Shown here: positions 25,648-34,656 of the stretch, piece after piece | How the letters are laid out: every line of letters begins with the position of its first letter | Position numbering within the stretch: the first letter of the stretch is position 1 | Source: Nocardia sp. NBC_00565 | Lineage (GTDB): Bacteria > Actinomycetota > Actinomycetes > Mycobacteriales > Mycobacteriaceae | Length of the DNA: 64,000 bases | Assembly (NCBI RefSeq): GCF_036345915.1 | Contig: NZ_CP107785.1 | Span: 7,378,001-7,442,000, forward strand | Direction: 5' to 3' | Notes under the pieces: model-generated | The model's input: only the letters and a program-made list of their open reading frames with translations | The model's database searches: none | What the model was told of the DNA's origin: nothing | Translations under genes and position numbers: made by a program

Positions 25648-25774
25648 GTCGCGGGTCGTGACAAAAGTCTGACGGTGCGGGCGGGTCGGGCGACAGCCGC
25701 GGGTTCCGGCAGCAGAATCGGGTCCATGACCTGGGATAACAATTGCGGTGGCCGACGATCGGCGGGTTGTTGAC

Positions 25775-26833
25775 ATGCGGGTGCTGCTGACCGGAGCGGC
25801 CGGGTTCATCGGCGCGCGGGTGCATCGGGCGTTGGTCGATGCGGGGCACGAGGTGGTGGCGATCGATGTGATGCTGGCCGCCGCACACGGCCCCGATGCC
25901 GCGGCTCCGGCGGGTGTGCGGCAGGTGGATGTGCGCGATCCCGATGCGCTGGAACCGCTGTTGCGTGGGGTCGATGTCGTCTGTCATCAGGCGGCGGTCG
26001 TCGGGGCCGGGGTGAGTGCGCAGGACGCGCCCGCCTATGCCAGTCACAACGACCTCGGGACCGCGGTGTTGCTCGCGGCGATGGATCGTGCGGGTTGCCG
26101 CCGCCTGGTGCTGGCTTCGTCGATGGTCGTCTACGGCGAGGGGTGGTACCGGGGTGTGCGGGCCGGGGCGGTCGAGGTCGGTGTGCGCAGCAGGCGCGAT
26201 CTCGAGAACGGGATGTTCGAGCATCGGGACCCGGATTCCGACGAGGTGCTCGCCTGGGAGGCGGTACCCGAGAACGCACCGCTGCGGCCACGGAGTCTTT
26301 ATGCGGCAGCCAAAGTGGCACAGGAGAATTACGCCGCGGCGTGGGCGACGGTGACCGATTCCGGCGTCACGGCATTGCGCTACCACAACGTGTACGGACC
26401 GGATATGCCAAGGGACACACCCTATTCCGGCGTGGCGGCGATCTTTCGTTCGTCGCTGGAGGCCGGACAACCGCCGCAGGTGTTCGAGGATGGGCGGCAG
26501 GCACGGGATTTCGTGCACGTCAGCGATATCGCCGCGGCGAATCTCGCCGCGGTCGAACAGGTGCATTCCGGGTTCGTCCCGCTCAATATCGCCTCGGGGC
26601 GGCCGATCACCATCGGGGCGGTCGCTACCGCGCTCGCCGTGGCGCGCGGCGGGCCCGAGCCGGTGATCACCGGTCGGTATCGCGCGGGCGATGTGCGCCA
26701 TATTGTCGCGAGTCCGGAACAGGCGCAACGCATGCTGGGATTCACGGCGCGGGTTGATCCGCTCGACGGCCTTGCCGAATTCGCCTTCGCACCGTTGCGC
26801 GCCGTCGCCGGGGTCGGCGCGCCACTGATGTAG
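25775..26833 (+). CDS. NAD-dependent epimerase/dehydratase (extended SDR)
   Basis: A 352-residue extended SDR acting on nucleotide sugars. The N-terminus MRVLLTGAAGFIGARV is the NAD-binding glycine motif; LVLASSMVVYGEG provides the Ser and SLYAAAKVAQE the Tyr-x3-Lys catalytic pair. RYHNVYGPDMPRDTPYSGVAAIF and DGRQARDFVHVSD are the sugar-nucleotide segments. ATG 25775 is preferred to the earlier in-frame codon at 25748 because the Rossmann strand begins at once. It converges on the histidine kinase gene (8-base gap), at the outer edge of the glycosyltransferase/molybdoenzyme cluster, so it may supply an activated sugar. Substrate unknown. Confidence 0.88.
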   Translation: MRVLLTGAAGFIGARVHRALVDAGHEVVAIDVMLAAAHGPDAAAPAGVRQVDVRDPDALEPLLRGVDVVCHQAAVVGAGVSAQDAPAYASHNDLGTAVLLAAMDRAGCRRLVLASSMVVYGEGWYRGVRAGAVEVGVRSRRDLENGMFEHRDPDSDEVLAWEAVPENAPLRPRSLYAAAKVAQENYAAAWATVTDSGVTALRYHNVYGPDMPRDTPYSGVAAIFRSSLEAGQPPQVFEDGRQARDFVHVSDIAAANLAAVEQVHSGFVPLNIASGRPITIGAVATALAVARGGPEPVITGRYRAGDVRHIVASPEQAQRMLGFTARVDPLDGLAEFAFAPLRAVAGVGAPLM

Positions 26834-26841
26834 CGCCTCGG

Positions 26842-27867
26842 TCAGTTTCCGTTCAGCGGCAACCGCACTTCGAACCGGCAGCCTTTGTCCCGGTTCTCGG
26901 CGGTGATATCGCCGTGATGGGCTTCGATCAAACCAGCGGCAATGGCCAGTCCCATACCGCTGCCCGAGGAGACACCGTCTGACGCGACCGGGGACCGGGC
27001 GGCGGTGCCTCGGTAAGCGACCTCGAAAATCCGCGGTAGATCGGCTTCGGCGATGCCGGGACCGGTGTCGTCGACGCGCGCCCACGCCTGTCCGCCGGCG
27101 GAGCCCGCGGAGATCGCGACCTCGCCGCCGGGCGGGGTGTGGGCGATCGCGTTGGAGACGAGGTTGGTGAGCACCCGGCCGAGGGCGCGGTCGCTGGCCG
27201 CGACCACGATCTCGGTGTCGGGTTGTTCGGCACGCAATTCGACTTCAGCGCGTTCGGCGTTGGGGCGATTGGCGGCCAGCACCTCATCGATCAGTTCGCG
27301 CAGATCGACCGGCTCCAGTTCCAGCCGCAGCGCACCGGCGTTGATCTTCGACATCTCGAACAGGTCGTCGACCATTACCGAGAGCCGATCGGTCTCCCGC
27401 ACAATCTGTTCGGCGTAGCGGGCAACATCGGCGGCGCCGGTGAGGACGCCATCGGAGAGGCCCTCGGCCATCGCGCGAATGCCCGCCAGCGGGGTGCGCA
27501 AGTCGTGGCTCACCCAGGCGACCAGCTCGCGTCGGGACTTCTCCGCCATCCGCTCCTGCTCACGGATCTGCTTCTCCCAGACCGTTTTTCGGGCCTGTTC
27601 GCGACCGAGCAGCAGGGCGGCGGGCACGGTGACCGCGGCGACGACCGCGAGCACGATGGCGGTGCGCTCCAATTCGTTGGTGAACATCAGGCCGCTCACC
27701 CCGATGATGCCCGCGAGCGTGGACAGCGTCGGGATCAGCACCAGCACCGCCATGCTGGTGGTCATGGACCGGTTGCTGGTGGCGCGCAAGATCACCGCGC
27801 CGAGCGCGACGATCGGCAGCGAACAACCCAGCGCGTAGGCGATCAGCTGCCAGGTGTCCTCAGGCAT
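26842..27867 (-). CDS. Sensor histidine kinase
   Basis: A 341-residue membrane kinase. Four hydrophobic helices in the first ~95 residues ([55 protein letters not shown]) leave little extracytoplasmic sensor, so it probably senses within the membrane. The phospho-acceptor is His near 117 in [13 protein letters not shown]. The ATPase domain has [14 protein letters not shown] (N box), [17 protein letters not shown] and GSGMGLAIA (G boxes). ATG 27867 overlaps the stop of the response regulator by eight bases. Order on the transcript is membrane glycosyltransferase, regulator, kinase. Confidence 0.93.
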   Translation of the reverse strand: MPEDTWQLIAYALGCSLPIVALGAVILRATSNRSMTTSMAVLVLIPTLSTLAGIIGVSGLMFTNELERTAIVLAVVAAVTVPAALLLGREQARKTVWEKQIREQERMAEKSRRELVAWVSHDLRTPLAGIRAMAEGLSDGVLTGAADVARYAEQIVRETDRLSVMVDDLFEMSKINAGALRLELEPVDLRELIDEVLAANRPNAERAEVELRAEQPDTEIVVAASDRALGRVLTNLVSNAIAHTPPGGEVAISAGSAGGQAWARVDDTGPGIAEADLPRIFEVAYRGTAARSPVASDGVSSGSGMGLAIAAGLIEAHHGDITAENRDKGCRFEVRLPLNGN

Positions 27868-28570
27868 TGGATTCTCCTGTCCCCCGGCCGTTTCGACCCC
27901 AGATATAGCCGCGACCCCACACCGTTTCGATCCGGTGCCGGTCACCGAGTTTGGCGCGCAGCCGCTTGATATGCACGGTGACGGTGGACAAATCGCCGAA
28001 ATCCCAGCCCCACACCTTGGCCAGCAGCTCTTCTCGGCTGAAGACCTGGTGTGGATGGCGCAGTAGGAAGACGAGCAGGTCGTATTCGCGCGCGGTCAGG
28101 TCGACGGGGACGCCGTCGACCAGTGCCGATTGGGCGTCCGGGCGCACCTCGACGGCACCGTCGCGCAGAATCTCCGTGCTCGGCGGTCTGGTCTGCGAGC
28201 GCCGCAGTACGGAGGCGACCCGCAGTGCGAGTTCGCGCGGGCTGAAGGGTTTAGTGACGTAGTCGTCGGCGCCCGCCTCCAGGCCGAGCACCCGGTCGTC
28301 CTCGTCGCCGAGCGCGGTGAGCAGGATGATCGGAGTGTCCGGGCGTGGGCCGGAACGCACCGCGCGGCAGATTTCGATGCCGTCCGGAGCGGGCATCATC
28401 ACGTCCAGGACGGCCAATTCGACCGCGTCGCCCGATCGGTCACGAGCGGTCAATTCGGCCATGGTCGACGGGCCGTCGGCGGTCTCCACCACGGTCAGGC
28501 CGTCGCGCTCGAGATAGCGCCGCACGACATCACGGACCACCGGGTCGTCGTCTGCGATCAGAATGCACAT
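27860..28570 (-). CDS. OmpR/PhoB-type response regulator
   Basis: A 236-residue regulator. The receiver domain has the acidic pair IADDDP, phosphorylation site Asp56 in AVLDVMMP, and the Thr/Lys switch residues ([16 protein letters not shown]). The C-terminal winged helix reads [34 protein letters not shown]...[14 protein letters not shown], then TVWGRGYIW. It is the cognate partner of the overlapping kinase gene and lies 7 bases downstream of the membrane glycosyltransferase gene. It is therefore likely to control this operon and the divergent one starting at 30529. Confidence 0.94.
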   Translation of the reverse strand: MCILIADDDPVVRDVVRRYLERDGLTVVETADGPSTMAELTARDRSGDAVELAVLDVMMPAPDGIEICRAVRSGPRPDTPIILLTALGDEDDRVLGLEAGADDYVTKPFSPRELALRVASVLRRSQTRPPSTEILRDGAVEVRPDAQSALVDGVPVDLTAREYDLLVFLLRHPHQVFSREELLAKVWGWDFGDLSTVTVHIKRLRAKLGDRHRIETVWGRGYIWGRNGRGTGESNA

Positions 28571-28577
28571 GAGCCGC

Positions 28578-30404
28578 TCACCAATTCGTCAGGATCGTAT
28601 GGGCAATGAGCAGGGTGCCCAGCGCCTGCACCGCCAGCCAGGCGCGAGCATGCGAACGCGGCAGAAACGCGGTCGCGGCGAGCAACCAGACATCGAACGG
28701 CAACCAGATCCGCTCGGTCTCCGCCTTGCTCAGCCCACTGATATCCGCCACCAATATCGCGCACAATCCCGCCGCTACCAAGAGCGATGTCGGGTCGGGG
28801 AGCCAAGCGCGCGGCGAGACGTGCGACGAACGGGACATGGTTGCGGGGTCTACCCGCGAGATGCCGCGGTCATATGCCGCTCGTCCGTGATCGTCAAGGC
28901 GGGCCGCTGCGTGCGGCAAGTCCGTTCGTCGGGGATCAGTGGGGCCAGCGGGCACGGCGGCCACACCCGCTGGCCGTACATCGACGTCGCCAGCGTGCAG
29001 CAAATCCATTCGACGGGGATCGGCGCGGCGGGCGAAGGCCCGGAACCGAACCGATCGCAGTGCATCAGTGGGCACGGCAGCCACACCCGCTGGCCATGCA
29101 TCGGCGTCACCGGCGTGCAGCAGATCCGTTCGACGAGGATCAGTGGGGCCAGTGGGCACGGCGACCGCACCCGCTGGCCGTGCATCGCGGGCGTGCAGCA
29201 AATCCGTTCGACGGGGATCAGTGGGGCGGGCGAAGGCCCGGAATCGACCCGGTCGCAGTGCATCAGCGCGGTGGGCGAGCGCATCGCGTATGTCTTGTCG
29301 TGGATCACCGATACCGGCGAGGGCGTGGGGTAGCGCTGCTGCCGTGGCGAGGCCCACGGCACAGACGGTGGCGGCGAGGTTGGCCCATACCCAGTACGCG
29401 TACGGGCGTTCCGAGGCGATGCCCTGGTAGTAGCGTTCGACGACCAGGTGATAGCCGTCCAGCCACCAGAAACCGGTCAGGGTGAAGGCCGCGGCGACGG
29501 CCAGGGCACCGGCGAGCGCGGGTAGTAGCGGGCGGATGGTCCGTCCTGCGACCAACACCGCAGTGGCAGGGAGGGCCATGAGCACGAGTCCGTAGCTGAG
29601 GTAGATGCCGAGGCCGAACAGGACGCCCGAGGCGACGGCCCATCGGCGCGGCTGCCGAACCGCGAGCGCGAGCAGCGCGACCGCCCATGCGGTGACGCCG
29701 GTGAACATTGCGTCCGCCGAGACCGCGATCCACAGGGCCGCGGGCGCAATCGTCAAGAACGGCAAGGCCATTCGGGCGCGATCCTCGGCACCGAGGGCGC
29801 GCAGCGCGACGGCCACCGCAACAACCGCACTGCAGCCGATGAGCATGCAGGCGAACCCTGCCCAACCGCCGCCACGCAGTCCGATGCGGTCGAGCAGGAC
29901 GAAGAACAGCAGCGCACCCGGCGGATGCCCGGAGACATGGGTGGTCCAGGAATCCGCCTGGAAATCCAGGATGCGGTCGGAGAATCCGCGCAGCATCGCC
30001 GGAATGTCGGTGACACCAGGCACTTCGTGCAGGTACTCGTGGGAATCGGTGAGGCGACCGGCGAATCCGCGGTGCCAGCCGTCGACCATCGCCAATGCGA
30101 ATGCCCAGCCGACGGTGGTCAGCCACGAGACAGCCAATAGCCGCCGCCACGGGAGTTTCGCGGCCACGGTCGGCCCGTGAAGAACGACCAGTACCGCGAT
30201 GACGACGGCCGGAACCGTGCCCCAGCCGGCATGCAACAGCCAATTGCCGAAGATGGGCGCGGCACCGGCGTAGAGGGTGCTCCGCCAATGTTCGCTAGCA
30301 ATTCGCGGCACCACAAATGCGGCGAGTACCAGCACCGCCCCCATGGCCGCGCCTACGATTTCGCCACGTATTCGGCGCTGCGGCCGCACCGCGACCTCGG
30401 TCAT
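28578..30404 (-). CDS. Polytopic membrane protein, GT-C-like glycosyltransferase, with repeat insertion
   Basis: A 608-residue protein with about ten transmembrane helices. The first extracytoplasmic loop (LTDSHEYLHEVPGVTDIPAML) has acidic residues as in GT-C enzymes, and SWTTHVSGHPPGALLFFVLLDRIG is a conserved HPPG-type loop. GT-C enzymes use polyprenyl-phosphate sugars outside the membrane. Between helices, residues about 365-515 are a hydrophilic block with four copies of (A)DPRRTDLLHAGD-like repeats, not expected in this family. Two helices (LVAAGLCAILVADISG; WLLAATAFLP) resume after it. ATG 30404 is chosen (MTEVAVRPQRR). The GT activity is inferred from topology and neighbours. Confidence 0.75.
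   Translation of the reverse strand: MTEVAVRPQRRIRGEIVGAAMGAVLVLAAFVVPRIASEHWRSTLYAGAAPIFGNWLLHAGWGTVPAVVIAVLVVLHGPTVAAKLPWRRLLAVSWLTTVGWAFALAMVDGWHRGFAGRLTDSHEYLHEVPGVTDIPAMLRGFSDRILDFQADSWTTHVSGHPPGALLFFVLLDRIGLRGGGWAGFACMLIGCSAVVAVAVALRALGAEDRARMALPFLTIAPAALWIAVSADAMFTGVTAWAVALLALAVRQPRRWAVASGVLFGLGIYLSYGLVLMALPATAVLVAGRTIRPLLPALAGALAVAAAFTLTGFWWLDGYHLVVERYYQGIASERPYAYWVWANLAATVCAVGLATAAALPHALAGIGDPRQDIRDALAHRADALRPGRFRAFARPTDPRRTDLLHARDARPAGAVAVPTGPTDPRRTDLLHAGDADAWPAGVAAVPTDALRSVRFRAFARRADPRRMDLLHAGDVDVRPAGVAAVPAGPTDPRRTDLPHAAARLDDHGRAAYDRGISRVDPATMSRSSHVSPRAWLPDPTSLLVAAGLCAILVADISGLSKAETERIWLPFDVWLLAATAFLPRSHARAWLAVQALGTLLIAHTILTNW
28917..29300 (-). repeat. In-frame coding repeats inside the membrane glycosyltransferase gene
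   Basis: A motif close to CAAATCCGTTCGACGGGGAT recurs at 28917, 29001, 29121 and 29199. The spacings are 84, 120 and 78 bases, all multiples of three, so the reading frame is kept. Larger blocks also repeat, for example around GGGCGAAGGCCCGGAA at 29031 and 29228. Confidence 0.88.
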
Positions 30405-30528
30405 ATCCCGCACAGTGCCCACGATAGGACCGGCAGGCCGCGAACCAGCGCGTCCGCCCAGCGACGTCACTGTTTCGTCACGAGTTTCGCGGCCTCGAAA
30501 GCGTCGTCACGGCGCTAGCGTCAACAGC

Positions 30529-31200
30529 ATGACCGAGACCTTCCACCGTCCGGACGGCGTGACCGTGGTCATCCCGTGCCGCGATGAAGCTGTGGCGTTG
30601 CCGGACGTACTGGCGGCCATTCCGGCCGGGTTCCATACGCTGGTCGTCGACAACGGTTCGACCGATGCAACGGCCGAAATCGCCCGCCTACGCGGGGCGG
30701 AAGTTGTTTCCGAAACGCGGCCGGGATACGGCGCCGCGGTGCAGGCCGGAATCGCCGCGGCCCGCACCGATCTGGTCGCGGTGCTGGACGGCGACGGGTC
30801 GATGGATCCCGCCGAGCTGGCGCCGCTGGTCGAATTGGTGCGCGCGGGCGCCGACCTCGCCGTCGGACGGCGCAGGCCGGTCCGCGGCGGGGTGTGGCCG
30901 TGGCATGCCCGGCTCGGCAACCTGGTGATCGCGCGGCGATTGCGTCGCCGATATGGGTTGCCCGTGCACGATATCGGGCCCATGCGGGTGGCGCGGCGGT
31001 CCGCACTGCTATCCCTCGGCCCGCTGCACAATCGCTCCGGATATCCGCTCGAGCTGCTGATCGGCGCGGCGGGTTCGGGGTGGCGCGTAGTGGAGCGCGA
31101 TATCGCGTATCGACCACGGGCAGGCGGGGTTTCGAAGGTATCCGGTTCGTGGCTCGGCACGCTGCACGCCACCCGGGACTTCTTGGGAGTGCTGCGATGA
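30529..31200 (+). CDS. GT2-family glycosyltransferase
   Basis: A 223-residue GT-A fold enzyme. The N-terminus VTVVIPCRDEAVALPDVLAAIP is the nucleotide-binding strand, VVDNGSTDATAEIARL follows, and the metal-binding DxD is in AVLDGDGSMDP near residue 85. The RRPVRGGVWPWHARLGNLVIARRLRRRYG and DIGPMRVARRSAL segments fit the dolichol-phosphate-sugar-synthase-like branch, although no transmembrane helices follow. It is the first gene of a five-gene plus-strand operon and diverges from the GT-C-like gene across 124 bases. The stop overlaps the next start (ATGA). Confidence 0.9.
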   Translation: MTETFHRPDGVTVVIPCRDEAVALPDVLAAIPAGFHTLVVDNGSTDATAEIARLRGAEVVSETRPGYGAAVQAGIAAARTDLVAVLDGDGSMDPAELAPLVELVRAGADLAVGRRRPVRGGVWPWHARLGNLVIARRLRRRYGLPVHDIGPMRVARRSALLSLGPLHNRSGYPLELLIGAAGSGWRVVERDIAYRPRAGGVSKVSGSWLGTLHATRDFLGVLR

Positions 31201-31886
31201 GCCGCCTGTCCCCGGTGGCCGCGACACTGTTGGTGCTGGCCAAAGCGCCGGTCGCGGGATTCGCCAAGACCCGGTTGACGCCACCGCTCACGCCGCACGA
31301 AGCGGCCCGGATCGCGGCGGTTTCGTTGCTGGATACGCTCGATTCGATGTCGCGCAGCCCGGTCGCGCATCACGTCGTCGCGTGCACCGGAGCATTGGCG
31401 GAGGCCGAGTACGCCGATGAATTGGCCAGGGCACTTGGCGATTTCGAGGTGGTACCGCAACGCGGCGGGTCCTTCGGCGAGCGGCTCGCCAATGCCCACG
31501 CCGACGCCGCCCGCCACGGACTTCCGGTGCTGCAAATCGGCATGGATACCCCACAGATCGGCCCGGACGTACTCACCTGGGCCGCCCGCGAATTGGTACT
31601 GCGCGGCGACGCCCTCCTCGGCCCCGCCGACGACGGCGGTTGGTGGGCTCTCGGGCTCCCGACCCCGCAGGCGGCGCGCACGCTCGTCGATGTCCCGATG
31701 TCGACCGACCGCACTGGCGAACTCACTCGAAATGCCTTGCTGCACTGCAATCTTCGAGTCCGCTCACTGCCCCGCTACAACGACGTCGACACGTTCGCCG
31801 ACGCACTCCAGGTGGCCGCCGAATCCGATGGACGTTTCGCCAGGATGATTCACCAGCTACGACGCGCGTCCCTGGCAACCCGATGA
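31197..31886 (+). CDS. DUF2064 / TIGR04282-type glycosyltransferase-like protein
   Basis: A 229-residue protein of the DUF2064 family, related to nucleotidyl- and glycosyltransferases of the GT-A/MobA fold. The diagnostic N-terminus is LVLAKAPVAGFAKTRLTPPL, with the Lys-Thr-Arg motif expected to bind nucleotide phosphates. QIGMDTPQIGPDVL and LGPADDGGWWALGL carry the central acidic residues. Family members are often found beside rSAM or arsenosugar-type pathways, but no such genes are present here. ATG 31197 overlaps the upstream stop. It probably works with the preceding GT2 enzyme on a common sugar substrate. Confidence 0.85.
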   Translation: MSRLSPVAATLLVLAKAPVAGFAKTRLTPPLTPHEAARIAAVSLLDTLDSMSRSPVAHHVVACTGALAEAEYADELARALGDFEVVPQRGGSFGERLANAHADAARHGLPVLQIGMDTPQIGPDVLTWAARELVLRGDALLGPADDGGWWALGLPTPQAARTLVDVPMSTDRTGELTRNALLHCNLRVRSLPRYNDVDTFADALQVAAESDGRFARMIHQLRRASLATR

Positions 31887-31908
31887 ACAGCGCGGATCGG
31901 AGCCTCGG

Positions 31909-32577
31909 GTGAGTGGTATCGACATCTTCGACCTGGCGCTGGCGGGCGAAGACTGCTGGGTGCGGGACGCGGATGGACCTCGTCATCGGCTACGGACCCG
32001 GCGCTGGCTGGGTTTCGACGACGCCGATCGGCCGGCCGATATGGCGCTGACCTGCTGCTGCGACGGTCCCACGGTGGACTTGGGCTGCGGACCCGGACGG
32101 CTCGTGACGGCGCTGCTGCGACGCGGCATCATCGCGCTCGGCGTCGACATCTCGCCAATGGCCGTGGCAACCACCAGATTCCGCGGCGCGCCGGCACTCC
32201 AGCGGGACCTGTTCGGACCGCTGCCCGGCGACGGCCGCTGGTCCTACGCGATCCTGGCCGACGGCAATATCGGCATCGGCGGCGACCCGGTGCGCGTACT
32301 GGCCCGCACCGGCCAGCTGCTTACTCGCGATGGCATCGCAGTGGTCGAATTCGCGCGTCCCGGAAGCGGTTTCGTATCACAGCCGATTCGACTGGAGACG
32401 AAATCCCGAGTCGGCGACTGGTTTCCGTGGGCGCGCGTCGGCGTCGATCGCGCCGAAGAACTCGCCGCAGCAGCCGGATTCCGGCTGCTGGCCGCCACCG
32501 AGGTATCCGGCAGGCATATCGCTTGGCTGCGTTGGAGCGGACGTCAGACAGCTTCGATCGCCGAGTGGGCGTCATGA
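31909..32577 (+). CDS. Class I SAM-dependent methyltransferase
   Basis: A 222-residue protein with a Rossmann methyltransferase core: motif I TVDLGCGPGRLVTALL near residues 55-70, GVDISPMAVATTR (the acidic loop binding the SAM ribose), and YAILADGNIGIGGDPVRVL. The N-terminal 45 residues include WVRDADGPRHRLRTRRWLG. There are adjacent cysteines (LTCCCDGP) just before motif I. GTG 31909 starts 22 bases after the DUF2064 stop. The gene ends in an ATGA overlap with the molybdoenzyme gene, so the two are translationally coupled. Methyl acceptor unknown. Confidence 0.87.
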   Translation: MSGIDIFDLALAGEDCWVRDADGPRHRLRTRRWLGFDDADRPADMALTCCCDGPTVDLGCGPGRLVTALLRRGIIALGVDISPMAVATTRFRGAPALQRDLFGPLPGDGRWSYAILADGNIGIGGDPVRVLARTGQLLTRDGIAVVEFARPGSGFVSQPIRLETKSRVGDWFPWARVGVDRAEELAAAAGFRLLAATEVSGRHIAWLRWSGRQTASIAEWAS

Positions 32578-34154
32578 ACGGCGCGCTGGTCTCGCGGATC
32601 ACAGAGGGGCTCCGGCCGACACCCGCGCGCGGACCCGAGGTCGCCAGTCGCGTGGGGATCGCCCTCGGCACCGCGATCCTGATCTGCTTCCTGACCGGTC
32701 TACTGAGCCACTGGATTCAACACCCGCCGAGCTGGTTCTGGTGGCCCGCCCATCCTGTATGGCTGTACCGCGTCACCCAGGGCGCCCATGTCATTTTCGG
32801 AGTAGCCGCGATCCCGTTGCTACTGGTGAAGCTATGGGCCGTATACCCCAGGCTCTTTCAGCGCCCGATCATCGGTTCGCCCCTGCGCCTGCTCGAACGC
32901 GGTTCCATCGCAATCCTGGTGGGCGCGACGATCTTCCAGCTATCCACCGGGCTGCTCAATACCGCCCAGTACTACCCATGGAAATTCTTCTTCCCCACCG
33001 CTCACTACGCAATGGCCTATGTCGCTGTTGGCGCACTCGCCGTGCATCTGGCCGTCAAACTGCCCGTCATCCGCGATGCGCTACAGCGACCGCTGGCCGG
33101 GCCCGATATCTCGGCCCAGAGCCAGGCACGGCCCGGAGTCGGCTCCGGGGCCCAGCGCAACGCACCGCCCGCCGGCTCCGGAGCGGAGAGTGGGACGGAG
33201 CCCCAGATCCGCCCCCATGCCCAGGGCAGGACCGAGCCCAAATTTGATCCTCAGGCCCAGGCCGGGAACAGGGCGGGGCCCGGTATCGGCCCCGGGGCTC
33301 GAGGCGAGGCGAGGCCGGACGTCAGCTCGCGGGCACATGGCGGGACCGAGCCCAACTTCAACACCCGGCCCCAGCGCGAGACGGAGCCCAACGTCAACAC
33401 CCGGCCCCAGCGCGCGACTGAGATTGAGATCGACAACCGGGGTCAAGGCGAGATAGCGCCTGCACTGATCGCCCAGTCCGAGGTCCATCCTGTGGCCAGG
33501 CATACGGAGAGCACCGGAGCCAGCACAGAACGCCGAGCTGCCAAAGCTGATGTTCGACCCCATGTTTCACGACGAACAGTCCTGACGGGCGCAGGCATCG
33601 CCGCCACAGTCGCGGGCTTATCCGTTGCCGGACAAACCATCCCATTCCTGCGCTGGGCCGCCGTCCTAGCACCCCGCAGCGGCCACGGGCCACAAGGGCT
33701 CCCAGTCAATCGCTCCGCCGTCGCGGCAGGTGTCGGCGACCTCGCGCGCGACCCCGCGTACCGACTGACCATGCTGGTAGGCGACCAGAAACACCAATTC
33801 ACCAGGGCCGACCTACTTTCCCTCCCTCAGACACACGCCAGCCTGCCGATTGCCTGCGTCGAGGGCTGGAGCGCCGGAGCGGACTGGTCCGGAGTCCGCC
33901 TACTGGACCTGCTCGCGGCGGTCGGCGAATACCCCGGCGGCGACGTCCGATTCCGCTCCCTGGAACGCACCGGCATCTACGGCAGTTCCGTTCTCCCCCA
34001 ACGCCATGCGGTCGACCGGAGCACCCTGATCGCCCTGACCCTCAACGGCGAAACCCTCGACCTCGACCACGGCTACCCCTGTCGCCTCATCGCCCCCAAC
34101 CGCCCCGGTGTCCTACAAACCAAGTGGCTCTCCGAAATCGAGGTCCTGCCATGA
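32574..34154 (+). CDS. Cytochrome-b-like membrane domain fused to an extracytoplasmic molybdopterin oxidoreductase
   Basis: A 526-residue fusion. Residues ~1-165 hold four transmembrane helices with histidines placed as in cytochrome b561-type haem proteins (LTGLLSHWIQHPP, VTQGAHVIFGVA, FPTAHYAMAYVAVGALAVHLAVK). Residues ~175-325 are a Pro/Gly/Gln-rich linker with internal repeats (TEPNFNTRPQRE, TEPNVNTRPQRA). A further hydrophobic segment follows RRTVLTGAGIAATVAG near 331. The C-terminal ~170 residues are a sulfite-oxidase-type molybdopterin domain, with the probable Mo-ligand Cys near 427 in IACVEGWSAGADWSGV and ending GVLQTKWLSEIEVLP. Electrons could pass between the quinone pool and an outside substrate. 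Substrate unknown. Confidence 0.85.
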   Translation: MNGALVSRITEGLRPTPARGPEVASRVGIALGTAILICFLTGLLSHWIQHPPSWFWWPAHPVWLYRVTQGAHVIFGVAAIPLLLVKLWAVYPRLFQRPIIGSPLRLLERGSIAILVGATIFQLSTGLLNTAQYYPWKFFFPTAHYAMAYVAVGALAVHLAVKLPVIRDALQRPLAGPDISAQSQARPGVGSGAQRNAPPAGSGAESGTEPQIRPHAQGRTEPKFDPQAQAGNRAGPGIGPGARGEARPDVSSRAHGGTEPNFNTRPQRETEPNVNTRPQRATEIEIDNRGQGEIAPALIAQSEVHPVARHTESTGASTERRAAKADVRPHVSRRTVLTGAGIAATVAGLSVAGQTIPFLRWAAVLAPRSGHGPQGLPVNRSAVAAGVGDLARDPAYRLTMLVGDQKHQFTRADLLSLPQTHASLPIACVEGWSAGADWSGVRLLDLLAAVGEYPGGDVRFRSLERTGIYGSSVLPQRHAVDRSTLIALTLNGETLDLDHGYPCRLIAPNRPGVLQTKWLSEIEVLP

Positions 34155-34618
34155 CCGCGGCCCGAGTCTTCCTACTCCTGACCGGCCTCTGGCTCGGCTG
34201 GCTGGGCATCACCGCCCTACTCGACCTTTCCCCCACCGACCTCGCGTCCATAGCCATCTGGTTCACCGGCGGAATCCTGCTCCACGACGCCCTTTTCGCC
34301 CCACTATCAGCCGCGGTCGGCCGCACCACCCGCCACCTCCTCCCACCCACCTGGTGGGCCCCCACCGCCTGCGCCGCCATCTGCACCACCGCCCTACTCC
34401 TCATCTCCCTCCCAGTCCTCAACCGCCACAACGCCATCCCCACCAACCCCACCGTCCTCGACCGCAACTACCCCCTAGCCCTGACCCTCACCCTCCTCCT
34501 CATCTGGACCGCAGTCCCCCTCGCCCACACCACACGCCGCATCAGCCGCGGAAGACACCCTGAACCCACAATCGCACGGCCACCGAAGGCCGAAGCACCA
34601 GAATCACCAAATTCCTGA
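34151..34618 (+). CDS. Small integral membrane protein, last gene of the operon
   Basis: A 155-residue protein with about four hydrophobic segments: VFLLLTGLWLGWLGITALL, IAIWFTGGILLHDALFAPL, PTACAAICTTALLLISLPVL and ALTLTLLLIWTAVPLAHT. The tail is basic and Pro-rich. A His-Asp pair in the second helix (LLHDALF) could matter for function. ATG 34151 overlaps the molybdoenzyme stop (ATGA). I recognise no named family. Given the coupling, it may be a partner subunit or assembly factor of the membrane oxidoreductase, which is inference. Confidence 0.75.
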   Translation: MTAARVFLLLTGLWLGWLGITALLDLSPTDLASIAIWFTGGILLHDALFAPLSAAVGRTTRHLLPPTWWAPTACAAICTTALLLISLPVLNRHNAIPTNPTVLDRNYPLALTLTLLLIWTAVPLAHTTRRISRGRHPEPTIARPPKAEAPESPNS

Positions 34619-34656
34619 ATATTGCTATACCAACGATGCATCTACGCATCGCGTGC

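Noticed and set aside
33100..33560. Repetitive linker of the molybdoenzyme considered as a CRISPR-like or non-coding repeat
   Set aside because: Units are irregular, in frame and translated as a Pro/Gly/Gln-rich linker; there are no equal-length spacers. No CRISPR array was seen anywhere in the window.
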